From NCBI RefSeq assembly GCF_004786015.1, contig NZ_CP032096.1, positions 2,389,260-2,453,259 of the forward strand: a stretch of 64,000 nucleotides of DNA, written 5' to 3'. The stretch comes from Hydrogenovibrio crunogenus. Its GTDB lineage: Bacteria; Pseudomonadota; Gammaproteobacteria; Thiomicrospirales; Thiomicrospiraceae. Below the pieces are notes generated by a model. The model was not told where the DNA came from. It made no database searches and saw nothing but the letters and a program-made list of their open reading frames with translations. The translations under genes were made by a program, and so were the position numbers. Positions within the stretch are counted from its first letter, which is position 1. Every line of letters starts with the position of its first letter. Of this stretch, positions 9,365 to 18,077 are shown piece by piece.

Positions 9365-10267
9365 TTACTTCAGTGCCTGAACAATTACATTGACATTATG
9401 CTTAACCATACCAATATAAGTGCCTTCTGGCGTTCCTGACAGCCCCATGGCATCAGAATAAAGCTCTCCGCCAATGTTGAGCGGCTGACCGACTTCATTC
9501 ACTCCAGCTACCAAGGACTTTAAAAACCGTTTAGGGACACTGGACTCAACAAAAACGGCTTTTATTTTTCGCGATAAAATCAGTTCTTTTAATGCCTTAA
9601 TATCATGCAACCCGAATTCTGTTGCCGTACTGATTCCTTGCAAGCCTCTCACTTCCATATCATAGGCGGTACCAAAATAACCGAACGCATCATGTGCCGT
9701 AATCAAAACCCGTTGCTGCTTTGGAATTTGACTGACTTGTCGCTTTACCCAATGATCCAGTTCAGATAACCGTTTTAAATATTGTGCAGCATTTTGGCGA
9801 TAAAACGTTTCATTCTGAGGGTCATGTTGAATCAACTTCTCTAACACAAACAGACCTGCAGTATGCCATAAAGCCACGTCAAACCAAACATGAGGATCAT
9901 GCGCTTTTCCAAAGCGATGCAATCGATGTTCGTCGATATTCTGAGTCACCGCATAGACAGGTTTTTTACGCGCCAACTTTTCAAACACCTCTTGCATTTT
10001 GCCTTCTAAATGTAACCCATTATAGAAAATCACATCCGCTTGCTGTAATCGTCTTAAATCTCCATGGGTGGCCTTATATAAATGTGGATCAACCCCCACT
10101 CCCATTAATGCTGTCATCTCGACATGCTCTTGACCAATATTCAAGACCAAATCTCCGATCATGCCGGTCGTTGTCACCACATTTAAAGGTTTCGCAAAAG
10201 CATAAGATTGCCAGCCTAGAATATACACCAACCCGATTAACCAACTTTTCTTCCATAAATTGTGCAT
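9365..10267 (-). CDS. Metal ABC transporter substrate-binding protein (TroA-like, cluster A-I)
   Basis: A secreted solute-binding protein of 300 residues with a signal peptide cleaved near residue 25 (SYAFA|KP). The four expected metal ligands are visible: His62 (DPHLY), His126 (DPHVWFD), His192 (TAHDAFGYFG) and Asp272 (LYSDAMG). Three His plus Asp is the TroA arrangement, which can bind Zn or Mn. Manganese-only relatives such as PsaA have Glu at the third position. The long His-rich loop of ZnuA is absent. It is the first gene of the operon, and the substrate probably controls the fused regulator encoded downstream. Confidence 0.92.
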   Translation of the reverse strand: MHNLWKKSWLIGLVYILGWQSYAFAKPLNVVTTTGMIGDLVLNIGQEHVEMTALMGVGVDPHLYKATHGDLRRLQQADVIFYNGLHLEGKMQEVFEKLARKKPVYAVTQNIDEHRLHRFGKAHDPHVWFDVALWHTAGLFVLEKLIQHDPQNETFYRQNAAQYLKRLSELDHWVKRQVSQIPKQQRVLITAHDAFGYFGTAYDMEVRGLQGISTATEFGLHDIKALKELILSRKIKAVFVESSVPKRFLKSLVAGVNEVGQPLNIGGELYSDAMGLSGTPEGTYIGMVKHNVNVIVQALK

Positions 10268-10310
10268 AAAGCCCGAATACCCTTAAAAAATAAATAAACC
10301 TAAGTAAAAA

Positions 10311-10326
10311 ATTAGCCATGACTAAT
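10311..10326. promoter_or_regulatory. Candidate operator of the fused metalloregulator
   Basis: ATTAGCCATGACTAAT is a 16-base inverted repeat with 7 of 8 pairs matching. It lies 44 bases upstream of the binding-protein start. The TTAG...CTAA halves recall DtxR-type operators. The operon encodes its own DtxR/MntR-like domain, so autoregulation through this site is a reasonable inference. No binding data exist here. Confidence 0.45.
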
Positions 10327-10491
10327 AATTAAAAATCTTATCACAGTTAATTATTTGAAAAAAGCACCTAACTTAATTAAATAACTCCATTTTTTATTTA
10401 AGCAATCAGATTTTATGAGGGCAAAAGCGCTTTGCGTTTCATTTATGCTAAAATTCATGCCGAAAAAGATTTAATCAAAAGGAAACTACTC

Positions 10492-10878
10492 ATGCGTGAA
10501 ATCATTTCAACCGATAAAGCTCCACAAGCCATTGGTACCTATTCTCAAGCGGTCAAAGTGGGGAGTACGGTTTATCTATCTGGTCAAATCGCCCTTATTC
10601 CGGAAACCATGGAAGTCAAAGAAGGTGATATATCAGAGCGCATCCATCAAGTGTTTAATAATTTAAGTGCCGTGTGTGAAGCGGCAGGTGGTACCTTGCA
10701 AGATATCGTTAAACTTAACATCTTTTTAACGGATTTAAGTCATTTCGCTACTGTGAATGAAATAATGGCGCAATACTTCCAACAGCCATACCCAGCTCGC
10801 GCTGCAGTTGGTGTCAAAGAACTGCCTAAAGGTACGGATGTTGAAATGGATGGCGTATTAGAGCTTTCATCATACTAG
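10492..10878 (+). CDS. ridA: RidA/YjgF family enamine/imine deaminase
   Basis: Hydrolyses reactive enamine/imine intermediates, such as 2-aminoacrylate from PLP enzymes, to keto acids and ammonia. From ATG 10492 the protein has 128 residues, the usual RidA length, starting [21 protein letters not shown]. It carries the family segments [15 protein letters not shown] and the substrate-binding Arg of YPARAAV. A further in-frame stretch upstream to 10432 begins with TTG and lacks a ribosome site, whereas AAAGGAA precedes ATG 10492. It is transcribed divergently from the metal transporter. Confidence 0.94.
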   Translation: MREIISTDKAPQAIGTYSQAVKVGSTVYLSGQIALIPETMEVKEGDISERIHQVFNNLSAVCEAAGGTLQDIVKLNIFLTDLSHFATVNEIMAQYFQQPYPARAAVGVKELPKGTDVEMDGVLELSSY

Positions 10879-11097
10879 TCCGTTCGTTGTCAGCTTCGTT
10901 TTCACTCAGAAAGCGAAGCACCCTCCTCTCAATTGCACCCCTATCTTCCAAAAAAGAATCATAATAGAACAATAACCCCCGCACTATCTCACTAACACAC
11001 ACCTTGATCATCACTTCCCTTAGATATATAAGCTTTTATTAATTTAGGCTCTTTTCTTGCTTGTTGTTTAAAAACATCGTAAAGAGAGCATCCGGCG

Positions 11098-12933
11098 ATG
11101 AGTGAGCAATTAATTGATATTCTGTGGGTTTTAATCAGTGCCGTTTTGGTAGCGCTTATGCAACCAGGGTTTACTGCGCTTGAAGCAGGGGCCACCCGAA
11201 CAAAAAATTCCATTTCAACCGCTATCAAAAATGTCAGCGATTTTTTAATTGCCTTTATGATTTTTGTCGTGGTGGGGGCCAGCATCATGCTTGGCACAAG
11301 CCACCATGGAGTCTTTGGCTGGAGTCCGATCTTTTTCTATGAAACCTCACTGCCTGAACTCATACTCACGTTGTTTCATGCCATGTTTGTTTCGACCGCC
11401 GTTACCATCATTTCAGGCTCTATCGCAGAACGGACAAAATACACTTCCTATTTAATCATTGCAGTGATTGTTTCCCTGTTTATTTACCCTGTGCAAGCAC
11501 ATTGGATCTGGAATAGCGACGGCTGGTTAGCTCAGCTCGGTTTTATTGATTTTGCAGGTTCAACAGTTGTGCATTCGGTCGGTGGCTGGGCTGCCTTAGC
11601 CGCCATTTTAATCATCGGCCCTCGTTTAGGACGGTTTGAAACCAAAGAAAATCCATTCGAACAAGCGAACTTAGCTTATAGCGCACTAGGCGTATTTCTC
11701 ATTTGGCTGGGATGGATAGGCTTCAACGGAGGAAGCGTTCTCGCCCTAAACTATGAAACGGGAAAGGTGATTTTAAACACCCTTATTGCAGGCGCGATTG
11801 GAGGCATTACAGGCTTAATTATCAGTCGTTTTTATACAGGTTATTACCAAGTCATCGACATCATTAATGGTATCTTGGCCGGCTTAGTGGCCATTACGGC
11901 ATCTGCCCACCTTGCATCTCCAGCTGCTGCCATCCTAGTCGGCATGTTAGGCTATCTTGCTTACTTGTCTGGAAAAATACTACTGGTTAAATGGAAAATT
12001 GATGATGCGCTTGAAGCCGTGCCCGTCCATTTATTCGCTGGCGTTGCCGGCACATTACTCGTGGCTTTTTTAGTGGATGAAGTAAGTTTTTGGCAACAGT
12101 TTAAAATTCAACTACTTGGCATCATTGTCGTTGGATTGCTGACCTTTTTAATCAGCTATACCTTTTTAAGCGTTATTAATCGCTTTTATCCATTGAGAGT
12201 GAGTGAATCGAAAGAAATATTGGGGCTGAATATCAGCGAACACCAAGCATCAACATCCATGTTTGATCTGGCACAAGCCATGAACAACCAAGCGCAACAA
12301 CAAGATTTTTCTAAAAAAATAATGGTTGAACCCTATTCTGATGCCTCTTTAATTGCAACCTACTACAACCATGTGACCCAAGCATTCAATCAACTCAATG
12401 ATGAAAAAGAAGCTCTGATTGAAGAAAGTTATCAAATGGCCAATTACGACCAATTAACAGGACTGGCCAAAAGACGACTACTCGTCAACGAACTGGGTCG
12501 CTCTATTGCAAGGCTTGATAGACACCCCCAATCCAATGCAATTTTATTTATCGATTTAGATGGGTTTAAATCAATCAATGATCAACATGGTCACAATGCC
12601 GGAGACGCTTTACTGAAAGAAGCGGCCGCGCGTATTCAAAAAATTATTCGAAAAACGGATCTAGCGGCGCGATTTGGTGGCGATGAATTTGTGGTACTCT
12701 TGGAAAACATTCAGAATGAAAGTTTTGCGGCTCAAGTAGCTGACAAAATAATCGCTGCATTGCGATCTCCCATCCTGCTTTCTAACAATTCCGAAGGACA
12801 AATAAGCGCATCCATTGGTCTTAAAATATTTAATGCCTCCGGCAAACAGCATATCGATGACATTCTCAACCAGGCCGACAAGGCCATGTACGAAGCAAAA
12901 CGACGTGGTAAAGGGCAGTGGGTATTAGCCTAA
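11098..12933 (+). CDS. Ammonium transporter/sensor fused to a diguanylate cyclase (Amt-GGDEF)
   Basis: Residues 1 to about 375 are an Amt/Mep/Rh channel with about eleven membrane spans. They include the ammonium-binding Asp in DFAGSTVVHSVGG (Asp151) and the twin pore histidines His159 and His311 (EAVPVHLFAGVAGT). A cytoplasmic linker (about 400-450, partly helical) leads to a full GGDEF domain: FIDLDGFKSIND, product-inhibition motif RKTD (518-521) and GGDEF (527-531). All key residues for both functions seem intact. The likely role is to couple external ammonium to c-di-GMP synthesis. No glnK neighbour is present, which favours a sensor over bulk uptake. Confidence 0.92.
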   Translation: MSEQLIDILWVLISAVLVALMQPGFTALEAGATRTKNSISTAIKNVSDFLIAFMIFVVVGASIMLGTSHHGVFGWSPIFFYETSLPELILTLFHAMFVSTAVTIISGSIAERTKYTSYLIIAVIVSLFIYPVQAHWIWNSDGWLAQLGFIDFAGSTVVHSVGGWAALAAILIIGPRLGRFETKENPFEQANLAYSALGVFLIWLGWIGFNGGSVLALNYETGKVILNTLIAGAIGGITGLIISRFYTGYYQVIDIINGILAGLVAITASAHLASPAAAILVGMLGYLAYLSGKILLVKWKIDDALEAVPVHLFAGVAGTLLVAFLVDEVSFWQQFKIQLLGIIVVGLLTFLISYTFLSVINRFYPLRVSESKEILGLNISEHQASTSMFDLAQAMNNQAQQQDFSKKIMVEPYSDASLIATYYNHVTQAFNQLNDEKEALIEESYQMANYDQLTGLAKRRLLVNELGRSIARLDRHPQSNAILFIDLDGFKSINDQHGHNAGDALLKEAAARIQKIIRKTDLAARFGGDEFVVLLENIQNESFAAQVADKIIAALRSPILLSNNSEGQISASIGLKIFNASGKQHIDDILNQADKAMYEAKRRGKGQWVLA

Positions 12934-13020
12934 CGGCAGACAATCCATTTTATAAATTCCTCCAATCCGGCAGAGGAATTTCGATAAAATAAAGCCACGC
13001 CTTTATCTAATGAGAAACCC

Positions 13021-13374
13021 ATGTCGAAAAAAGTATACTGCTTGGCTCAGTTCCTCCCCAAACCTGGGAAAGAAGCTGAGCTGTTTCATGTCCTGCAAAG
13101 CTTAGAACCCAACACCTTAAGAGAAGATGGCTGCTTACAGTATCGTGTGACGCGCCAACTCCCTAACCCCTACGCAGACGGCCAAAGCTTTCCCATCGTT
13201 TTTAATGAAATCTGGTCAGACCTTGATGCGTTTGAAGCACATTGCCAACGCGATGAAATCGTCAATTTTTTCAACACCTATTGCTTGGCAAAAACTGGAT
13301 TAGCGCAAGACTGGAATGTTTGCATTTACACCGATGAGCCCGAAGAATACGATGCGCCGAACCTCTTGATCTAA
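13021..13374 (+). CDS. ABM-domain protein (putative quinol/antibiotic biosynthesis monooxygenase fold)
   Basis: A 117-residue protein resembling the YgiN/ABM dimeric alpha-beta barrel family: KKVYCLAQFLPKPGKEAELFHVLQSLEP, then EDGCLQYRVTRQL, then FNEIWSDLDAFEAHCQ. These proteins are small dimers whose substrates range from quinols to haem; nothing here identifies a substrate. It follows the Amt-GGDEF gene by 87 bases and ends just before a decamer-type terminator, so it may be its own unit. Confidence 0.75.
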   Translation: MSKKVYCLAQFLPKPGKEAELFHVLQSLEPNTLREDGCLQYRVTRQLPNPYADGQSFPIVFNEIWSDLDAFEAHCQRDEIVNFFNTYCLAKTGLAQDWNVCIYTDEPEEYDAPNLLI

Positions 13375-13394
13375 AATGGTTATTGATCATTAAA

Positions 13395-13417
13395 ACGACC
13401 AGGCCTGGCTATTTTTA
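13395..13417 (+). terminator. CCAGGCCTGG terminator after the ABM gene
   Basis: AACGACCAGGCCTGGCTATTTTT with the exact decamer at 13399-13408, 21 bases after the stop at 13374. A short GC-rich stem followed by ATTTTT fits a Rho-independent terminator on the plus strand. Member of the dispersed family. Confidence 0.6.
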
Positions 13418-13464
13418 GCCATTCTATTCCCTTTAACTCTACGACTAAGTCGGATCCAAACGTT

Positions 13465-15537
13465 ATGCTGGCACAACTCAAACTGACGACCTTAAAAGGC
13501 GTTGGTGACAAACTGGTAGAAAAACTGAATCGCTTAGGACTATTTCATGTTCAAGATTTGCTCTTTCACTTGCCATTACGTTATCAAGATAAAACCAAAC
13601 TGACTCCCATCAGCCAATTACTGATTGGTCAAGAAGCCTTAATTGAAGGCGAAATCATCGGCCAGCATATGACCCAAAGCCGTAACAGCAGCCTCATCGT
13701 CAAACTGATAGACCATTCAAACCTGCCGATTAGCTGCCGATTTTTTCACTTTCATTATCGCCAAGCCCAGCAATTCAAACGGGGGCTTAAATTACGTGCT
13801 TACGGTGAAGTACGCTCCGGTCCAAGCGGGTTAGAGATTGTGCACCCAACCTACCAACTGTTTAACCCAGAAAGTCCGCCGCCTTTAGAGGAGACTCTCA
13901 CCCCTATTTATCCAGTCACCGAAGGTCTAGGGCAAACCACGTTACTCAAACTGATGCAACAAACACTTCAGCTGTTAAAACAATACCCGCTTGAAGAAGC
14001 CTTACCACACTCCCTACTGGAAGAACTGGGGCTTCCGCCAATCAACCAGTCATTACAAACCTTACATGAGCCGCAACCGGAAGACGACTTGCTGCAAATC
14101 AAACGGTTTGAACACCCCGCGCAAAGACGCTTGATTTTCGAAGAACTGTTAACCCATCAGCTAAGCTTACAACTCTTACGTCAACACGAAAAACAACGAA
14201 TCGCCCCTAAAATTCCGGCCAGCGAGACGGCTTCACGCTTATTAAAAAACCTCCCGTTCAAACTGACCGGCGCACAAAGCGGTGTCTTAAATGACATTCA
14301 ACAAGATTTTAACCAGCCCCACCCCATGCAACGCTTGATTCAGGGAGATGTTGGGTCTGGAAAAACCATTATCGCTGCTCTTGCCGCCTTGCAAGTAGCC
14401 GATGCCGGGTATCAAGTCGCGGTTATGGCACCCACTGAAATTCTGGCAGAGCAACATAAGAACCACTTCCTTGAATGGCTTGATCCTCTGGGTATTCCTG
14501 TTGCTTGGTTGAACGGTCGAATGAAAGCCGCTGAAAAGCGGGAAGCGCTCCAAAAAATTGAATCGGGCAAAGCCAAAGTCATTATTGGTACCCACGCACT
14601 TTTTCAAGACAGCGTTACCTTTGATCATTTAGGTCTTGTGATTATCGACGAGCAGCATCGCTTCGGCGTGCACCAGCGGCTCGCATTACATGACAAGGGA
14701 ACCCAAAATGACTGCCACCCCCACCAACTCATCATGACGGCCACTCCCATTCCCAGAACCTTAGCCATGACCGCTTATGGCGACTTGGACTTATCCATCA
14801 TTGATGAGCTTCCCCCCGGCAGGCAACCGATTGAGACCGCTGTTTTGAATAACACCAAACGGTTTGAAGTCATGCAACACTTACAGGCGCAATGCAAACA
14901 GGGGGTTCAAGCCTACTGGGTGTGTCCATTAATTGAAGAATCCGAATTACTGCATGCTCAGGCAGCCGAAGTAACGGCACAACAATTCATGGATCACTGG
15001 CCCGACTTACGCGTTGGACTGATTCACGGTCGGCTAAAAGCGGAAGAAAAGACGGAACGCATGAAAGCGTTCAAAAACCATGAATTGGATCTTCTGGTGG
15101 CAACGACCGTCATTGAGGTCGGCGTGAATGTACCCAACGCCAGCTTAATGATTATTGAAAATGCCGAGCGTCTTGGACTCGCCCAACTGCATCAATTACG
15201 CGGCCGTGTCGGGCGAGGCAGCAAAAAAAGTCATTGTGTCTTACTCTACCAATCTCCAATGGGAGAAACCAGTAAGGCACGCTTAAACATTATGCGAGAG
15301 TCCAATGATGGGTTTAAAATTGCAGAAGAAGACTTAAAAATTCGCGGTCCAGGAGAAATATTAGGGACTCGACAAACAGGAGGATTACATTTTAGAATTG
15401 CGGACTTAAAACGCGACCAAACCATGATTCCAGAGGTCAAATATTATGCTGAAATTTTAGCCAGTCAGCACATAGACGTTGCGGACGCCCTGAATACAAG
15501 ATGGCTGGGAGAAAAAATGGATTATAAACATGCTTAA
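13465..15537 (+). CDS. recG: ATP-dependent DNA helicase RecG
   Basis: Branch-migrating helicase that remodels stalled forks and recombination intermediates. The 690-residue length matches the family (about 693). An N-terminal wedge/OB domain (LTTLKGVGDKLVEKLNRLG, VQDLLFHLPLRYQD) is followed by a superfamily-2 helicase core. The core has Walker A GDVGSGKT, the DEQH box (IIDEQHRFGV), TATPIPRTLAMT and the motif VI region QLRGRVGRG. The end overlaps the ubiC start by 8 bases, so the two are translationally coupled. Confidence 0.97.
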   Translation: MLAQLKLTTLKGVGDKLVEKLNRLGLFHVQDLLFHLPLRYQDKTKLTPISQLLIGQEALIEGEIIGQHMTQSRNSSLIVKLIDHSNLPISCRFFHFHYRQAQQFKRGLKLRAYGEVRSGPSGLEIVHPTYQLFNPESPPPLEETLTPIYPVTEGLGQTTLLKLMQQTLQLLKQYPLEEALPHSLLEELGLPPINQSLQTLHEPQPEDDLLQIKRFEHPAQRRLIFEELLTHQLSLQLLRQHEKQRIAPKIPASETASRLLKNLPFKLTGAQSGVLNDIQQDFNQPHPMQRLIQGDVGSGKTIIAALAALQVADAGYQVAVMAPTEILAEQHKNHFLEWLDPLGIPVAWLNGRMKAAEKREALQKIESGKAKVIIGTHALFQDSVTFDHLGLVIIDEQHRFGVHQRLALHDKGTQNDCHPHQLIMTATPIPRTLAMTAYGDLDLSIIDELPPGRQPIETAVLNNTKRFEVMQHLQAQCKQGVQAYWVCPLIEESELLHAQAAEVTAQQFMDHWPDLRVGLIHGRLKAEEKTERMKAFKNHELDLLVATTVIEVGVNVPNASLMIIENAERLGLAQLHQLRGRVGRGSKKSHCVLLYQSPMGETSKARLNIMRESNDGFKIAEEDLKIRGPGEILGTRQTGGLHFRIADLKRDQTMIPEVKYYAEILASQHIDVADALNTRWLGEKMDYKHA

Positions 15538-16087
15538 ACCTTCCAAAGCACACCCTAAACTCAAACATGATCCTAAGTGGTTCCCTGCAGGACTGATTTA
15601 CCGCTTAAAAAGCTCTAAGCAACTGCATGACTGGTTATTAGACCCTGGCTCTTTGACAGCAAAAATCCGGGTAGGCTGCCCTGAAATGACGATACACATC
15701 TTATCTGAAACGTATGAAAAGCCTCTTATTTCAGAGGCGCGTCAGCTCAAAATACCTTTGTCCCAAAAAGCTTGGATACGCTGTGTCTTCTTAATGTGCG
15801 ACGGACACCCCATTGTCTATGCCAGAACGGTCATACCACACTGGCAAACAGGCAATCCTTGGTACGCCTTGAAACACTTGGGAAGCCGCCCCCTTGGAGA
15901 GGTTTTATTCCAACTTCCCAACTTAAAACGCACACCGTTTCAAATCACACAAACCCACGCCCAGAATTGGCCACACCTAGACTTGAGATCTTCTCAACAA
16001 AGCAACACTTTTGCACGCAAATCAACCTTTTTTCAAGGCAAATACCCACTTTTACTAACAGAAGCTTTCATAGAAACTTCGCTTTAA
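15530..16087 (+). CDS. ubiC: Chorismate lyase
   Basis: Converts chorismate to 4-hydroxybenzoate and pyruvate, the first committed step of ubiquinone synthesis. The 185-residue protein has the expected active-site features: an Arg in IRCVFLMCDG, ARTVIP, the conserved LGSRPLGEVLF loop and a C-terminal Glu in LLLTEAFI. It overlaps recG by 8 bases. Its product is prenylated by UbiA, encoded at 21378-22235 on the other strand, so the two ubi genes are near neighbours without being an operon. Confidence 0.92.
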   Translation: MLKPSKAHPKLKHDPKWFPAGLIYRLKSSKQLHDWLLDPGSLTAKIRVGCPEMTIHILSETYEKPLISEARQLKIPLSQKAWIRCVFLMCDGHPIVYARTVIPHWQTGNPWYALKHLGSRPLGEVLFQLPNLKRTPFQITQTHAQNWPHLDLRSSQQSNTFARKSTFFQGKYPLLLTEAFIETSL

Positions 16088-16092
16088 ACGGA

Positions 16093-16797
16093 TTAAAACT
16101 TGTAATACCCCCAACCTTTTTGCATTTTATTGACAATTTCATCAATGGCGGTTGTATTGGTTTGCACACCTTTAATCACCGAGACAGGCTTGCCTTCATC
16201 TGCACGTCGCTTTAACGCTTTCTGGCAAGCAATCAGCTTCAAGTTATCATATTGGGCCAATAAATTCACAATGGCTTGTCGGCTTGGGTTATTCTCTTCA
16301 AAAAGCTCGATACCATGATCATTTGCCACAATTTCAATCTGCATTTTAGGCATTCCCGAATCCGTTGACTGAGCCTGCAATAACGCACTGGTTTTCTGCA
16401 GTAATGCCTGCGTTCTTTCAGGTCGGTTAGAATCAATATGCAACAATAACTTTTGGGGAGCGTTTTGCGCTATCGATAGGACCTTAGACTCATGCGATGG
16501 GCCTAATAATGAATCGGACGAAGCAAAAAATCCAAGCCCAAAAGCCGCAACAAAAGAGGCCGCTACAGCCCAGCTTGAATTAAAAGATCTAGATGGTGAC
16601 TTAGGTATTTTCGGCACGGGCACTTTTTGATAATGCTCCAGCATTTGTTGCTTAATTTTTCTTAACTCGCACACTTCGTCTTGCAGTGCTTTATCTTGCT
16701 GCAGAATTCTTTCAAACTCGGCACGCTCTACTCCGGTCAATTCACCATCAATGTAGGCATGAATATCTGGATGAGCAGCTCTTTGACTGTGATTCAT
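16093..16797 (-). CDS. Anti-sigma factor with periplasmic DsrE-like domain
   Basis: The N terminus (HPDIHAYIDGELTGVERAEFERIL) resembles the cytoplasmic sigma-binding part of ECF anti-sigma factors. One membrane span follows (about residues 75-92). The C-terminal 120 residues then read as a DsrE/YchN-like fold: KLLLHIDSN, a helix, MQIEIVANDHGIELF, LKLIACQKAL with Cys191, and a final KGWGYYKF strand. The same pattern with an equivalent Cys occurs in the two secreted proteins encoded across the divergent promoter. The start overlaps the sigma gene stop by 4 bases. I infer that the periplasmic domain senses a sulfur or redox ligand; the domain call rests on visual pattern matching. Confidence 0.72.
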   Translation of the reverse strand: MNHSQRAAHPDIHAYIDGELTGVERAEFERILQQDKALQDEVCELRKIKQQMLEHYQKVPVPKIPKSPSRSFNSSWAVAASFVAAFGLGFFASSDSLLGPSHESKVLSIAQNAPQKLLLHIDSNRPERTQALLQKTSALLQAQSTDSGMPKMQIEIVANDHGIELFEENNPSRQAIVNLLAQYDNLKLIACQKALKRRADEGKPVSVIKGVQTNTTAIDEIVNKMQKGWGYYKF

Positions 16798-17372
16798 TTT
16801 GAATTACTCTTTTTCAGGTCAACGACATTGTTTGCATAATTTGGAATATACTTTTCACTCGTGACCAGTTTTTTGAGCTTTTCACGGCCTCGTGACAATC
16901 GGCTCATCACCGTTCCGACGGGCACTTCAGCAATCTCTGCAACTTCCTGATAAGAATACCCTTGCAAATCGACTAACACAATCGCTTCTCTCTGGTTAAT
17001 CGGCAGACTACCAATGGCGGCATGTATATTTCGAATTGTTAGTTTTTGAATATAAAGTGTTTCGATTGACTCTGTTCGTAACTGTTCATCACACTCATCT
17101 ACATTTACCGGTTGCCAGCGTGCATTTTGTCGACAGTTATCATAAAAAAGGTTATGCATAATCTTACACAGCCAACGATCTATATTTTCAAAGCTGGTGA
17201 TCTGATCCGCTTTTTGTAAAGACTTTAGCATCGTCTCCTGCACCAAATCTTGGGCAAGCGATTCATCCTGACTCCAAGCGTAAGCGATACGATACAAATT
17301 AGCATAATGCGATTCCAGCACCGCATTTAGCTTTACCTGATTTGTTTTTAATTTGACCCAATTACCAATCAT
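16794..17372 (-). CDS. ECF-type RNA polymerase sigma factor
   Basis: A 192-residue extracytoplasmic-function sigma factor. Region 2 is visible as YRIAYAWSQDESLAQDLVQETMLKSL with FENIDRWLCKIMHNLFYDNCR. Region 4 follows as AIGSLPINQREAIVLVDLQGYSYQEVAEIAEVPVGTVMSRLSRGREKL. A strong AAAGGGA ribosome site precedes ATG 17372. It is translationally coupled to the anti-sigma gene. No GGAAT/CGTT promoter is seen in front of it, so unlike many ECF genes it does not look autoregulated. Instead a perfect FNR-type box lies 52 bases upstream. Confidence 0.94.
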   Translation of the reverse strand: MIGNWVKLKTNQVKLNAVLESHYANLYRIAYAWSQDESLAQDLVQETMLKSLQKADQITSFENIDRWLCKIMHNLFYDNCRQNARWQPVNVDECDEQLRTESIETLYIQKLTIRNIHAAIGSLPINQREAIVLVDLQGYSYQEVAEIAEVPVGTVMSRLSRGREKLKKLVTSEKYIPNYANNVVDLKKSNSK

Positions 17373-17423
17373 AAAAAAATTCCCTTTTTTTCATCATAGA
17401 TAAAAGTCACGTCAAAGACAAGC

Positions 17424-17437
17424 TTGATTTATATCAA
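17424..17437. promoter_or_regulatory. FNR/CRP-family binding site
   Basis: TTGATTTATATCAA is a perfect match to the FNR consensus TTGAT-N4-ATCAA. It lies 52-65 bases upstream of the ECF sigma start and about 70 bases from the ECF-type promoter serving the divergent genes, so it most likely controls the sigma operon. It suggests control by oxygen or nitric oxide through an FNR/Anr-type regulator encoded elsewhere. Confidence 0.65.
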
Positions 17438-17469
17438 TAAGAATATAACCATTTCATTAAATAAGATTC

Positions 17470-17493
17470 GGTTATTTACCCATAGAAATAACC
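17470..17493. repeat. Inverted repeat in the sigma/DsrE intergenic region
   Basis: GGTTATTT and AAATAACC form perfect 8-base arms around an 8-base spacer, 14 bases before the ECF-type -35 element. It may be an operator for a dimeric regulator. Nothing further can be said from sequence. Confidence 0.4.
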
Positions 17494-17506
17494 ATCTCAA
17501 CCAGTC

Positions 17507-17536
17507 GGAATAAAGTGGAAGGTTTTTACGTTACTA
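17507..17536 (+). promoter_or_regulatory. Probable ECF sigma-dependent promoter of the DsrE-porin genes
   Basis: GGAATAAA at 17507-17514 and CGTTACTA at 17529-17536 give GGAAT-N17-CGTT, the general layout of ECF promoters (GGAAC/T, about 17 bases, CGT). It is oriented toward the gene at 17583. Its placement opposite an ECF sigma gene makes it the natural target of that sigma factor. Confidence 0.65.
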
Positions 17537-17582
17537 GGGGTGAGTACTTATTAAAGACTCACGAAACCGGAGGAATTAAATC

Positions 17583-18041
17583 GTGATTAATAAAAAAACC
17601 AACTTATTTATTTTTAGCTGGATGATGTCCATGCTCGTTTCTTTAAACGTGCTGGCTGCACAAGAACCGCCTTTACCTGACACTTTTGCTGAACATAAAA
17701 TTGTTATGCAAATCAGTGACCCCAACCCTTTCAAACAAACGCTGGTCTTGAATGTAGCGGGAAACCTGGTTAAGTACTACGGTTCAACCAATATGGACTT
17801 GGAAATTGTCGCTTTTGGACCGGGTGTCCGCTTGATGCTGGAAGGCAATGTCAACACGCCGCGCATTAAGGCACTTATGGCCACCGGCGTCCGCTTCAGT
17901 GCTTGCGAAAACACTTTGACAAACTTTGCAAAAATTTTGGGCAAGAAACCTAAATTAATTGAAGGGATTGATATTGTTCCAGCCGGAGCCGCTCGCATTA
18001 TTCAGCTTAATGAAGCCGGCTACAAAACATTAAAACCATAA
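17583..18041 (+). CDS. Secreted DsrE-like protein 1
   Basis: A 152-residue protein starting at GTG 17583, with GGAGG nine bases before it. The N terminus is a signal peptide (SWMMSMLVSLNVLAAQ). The mature part has the DsrE/YchN pattern: HKIVMQISDPNP, LDLEIVAFGPGVRLML-like strand and turn, GVRFSACENTL with Cys108, and a closing GYKTLKP. DsrE-family cysteines can carry persulfide in sulfur relay, but here the location is periplasmic and no partner is known. It is first in a three-gene run with a paralogue and a porin, all downstream of the ECF-type promoter. Confidence 0.8.
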   Translation: MINKKTNLFIFSWMMSMLVSLNVLAAQEPPLPDTFAEHKIVMQISDPNPFKQTLVLNVAGNLVKYYGSTNMDLEIVAFGPGVRLMLEGNVNTPRIKALMATGVRFSACENTLTNFAKILGKKPKLIEGIDIVPAGAARIIQLNEAGYKTLKP

Positions 18042-18077
18042 TAAAAACTATTTTCAAAAATAGAGAAGGATTGAAAC

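Noticed and set aside
9365..10267. Firm manganese assignment of the binding protein
   Set aside because: The ligand set His3-Asp fits TroA, which binds both Zn and Mn. The MntR-like Glu in the fused regulator favours Mn, but the two together do not settle it.
10893..10919. Hairpin GCTTCG/CGAAGC after ridA as a terminator
   Set aside because: The loop is 15 bases and no T run follows, so a termination role cannot be supported.
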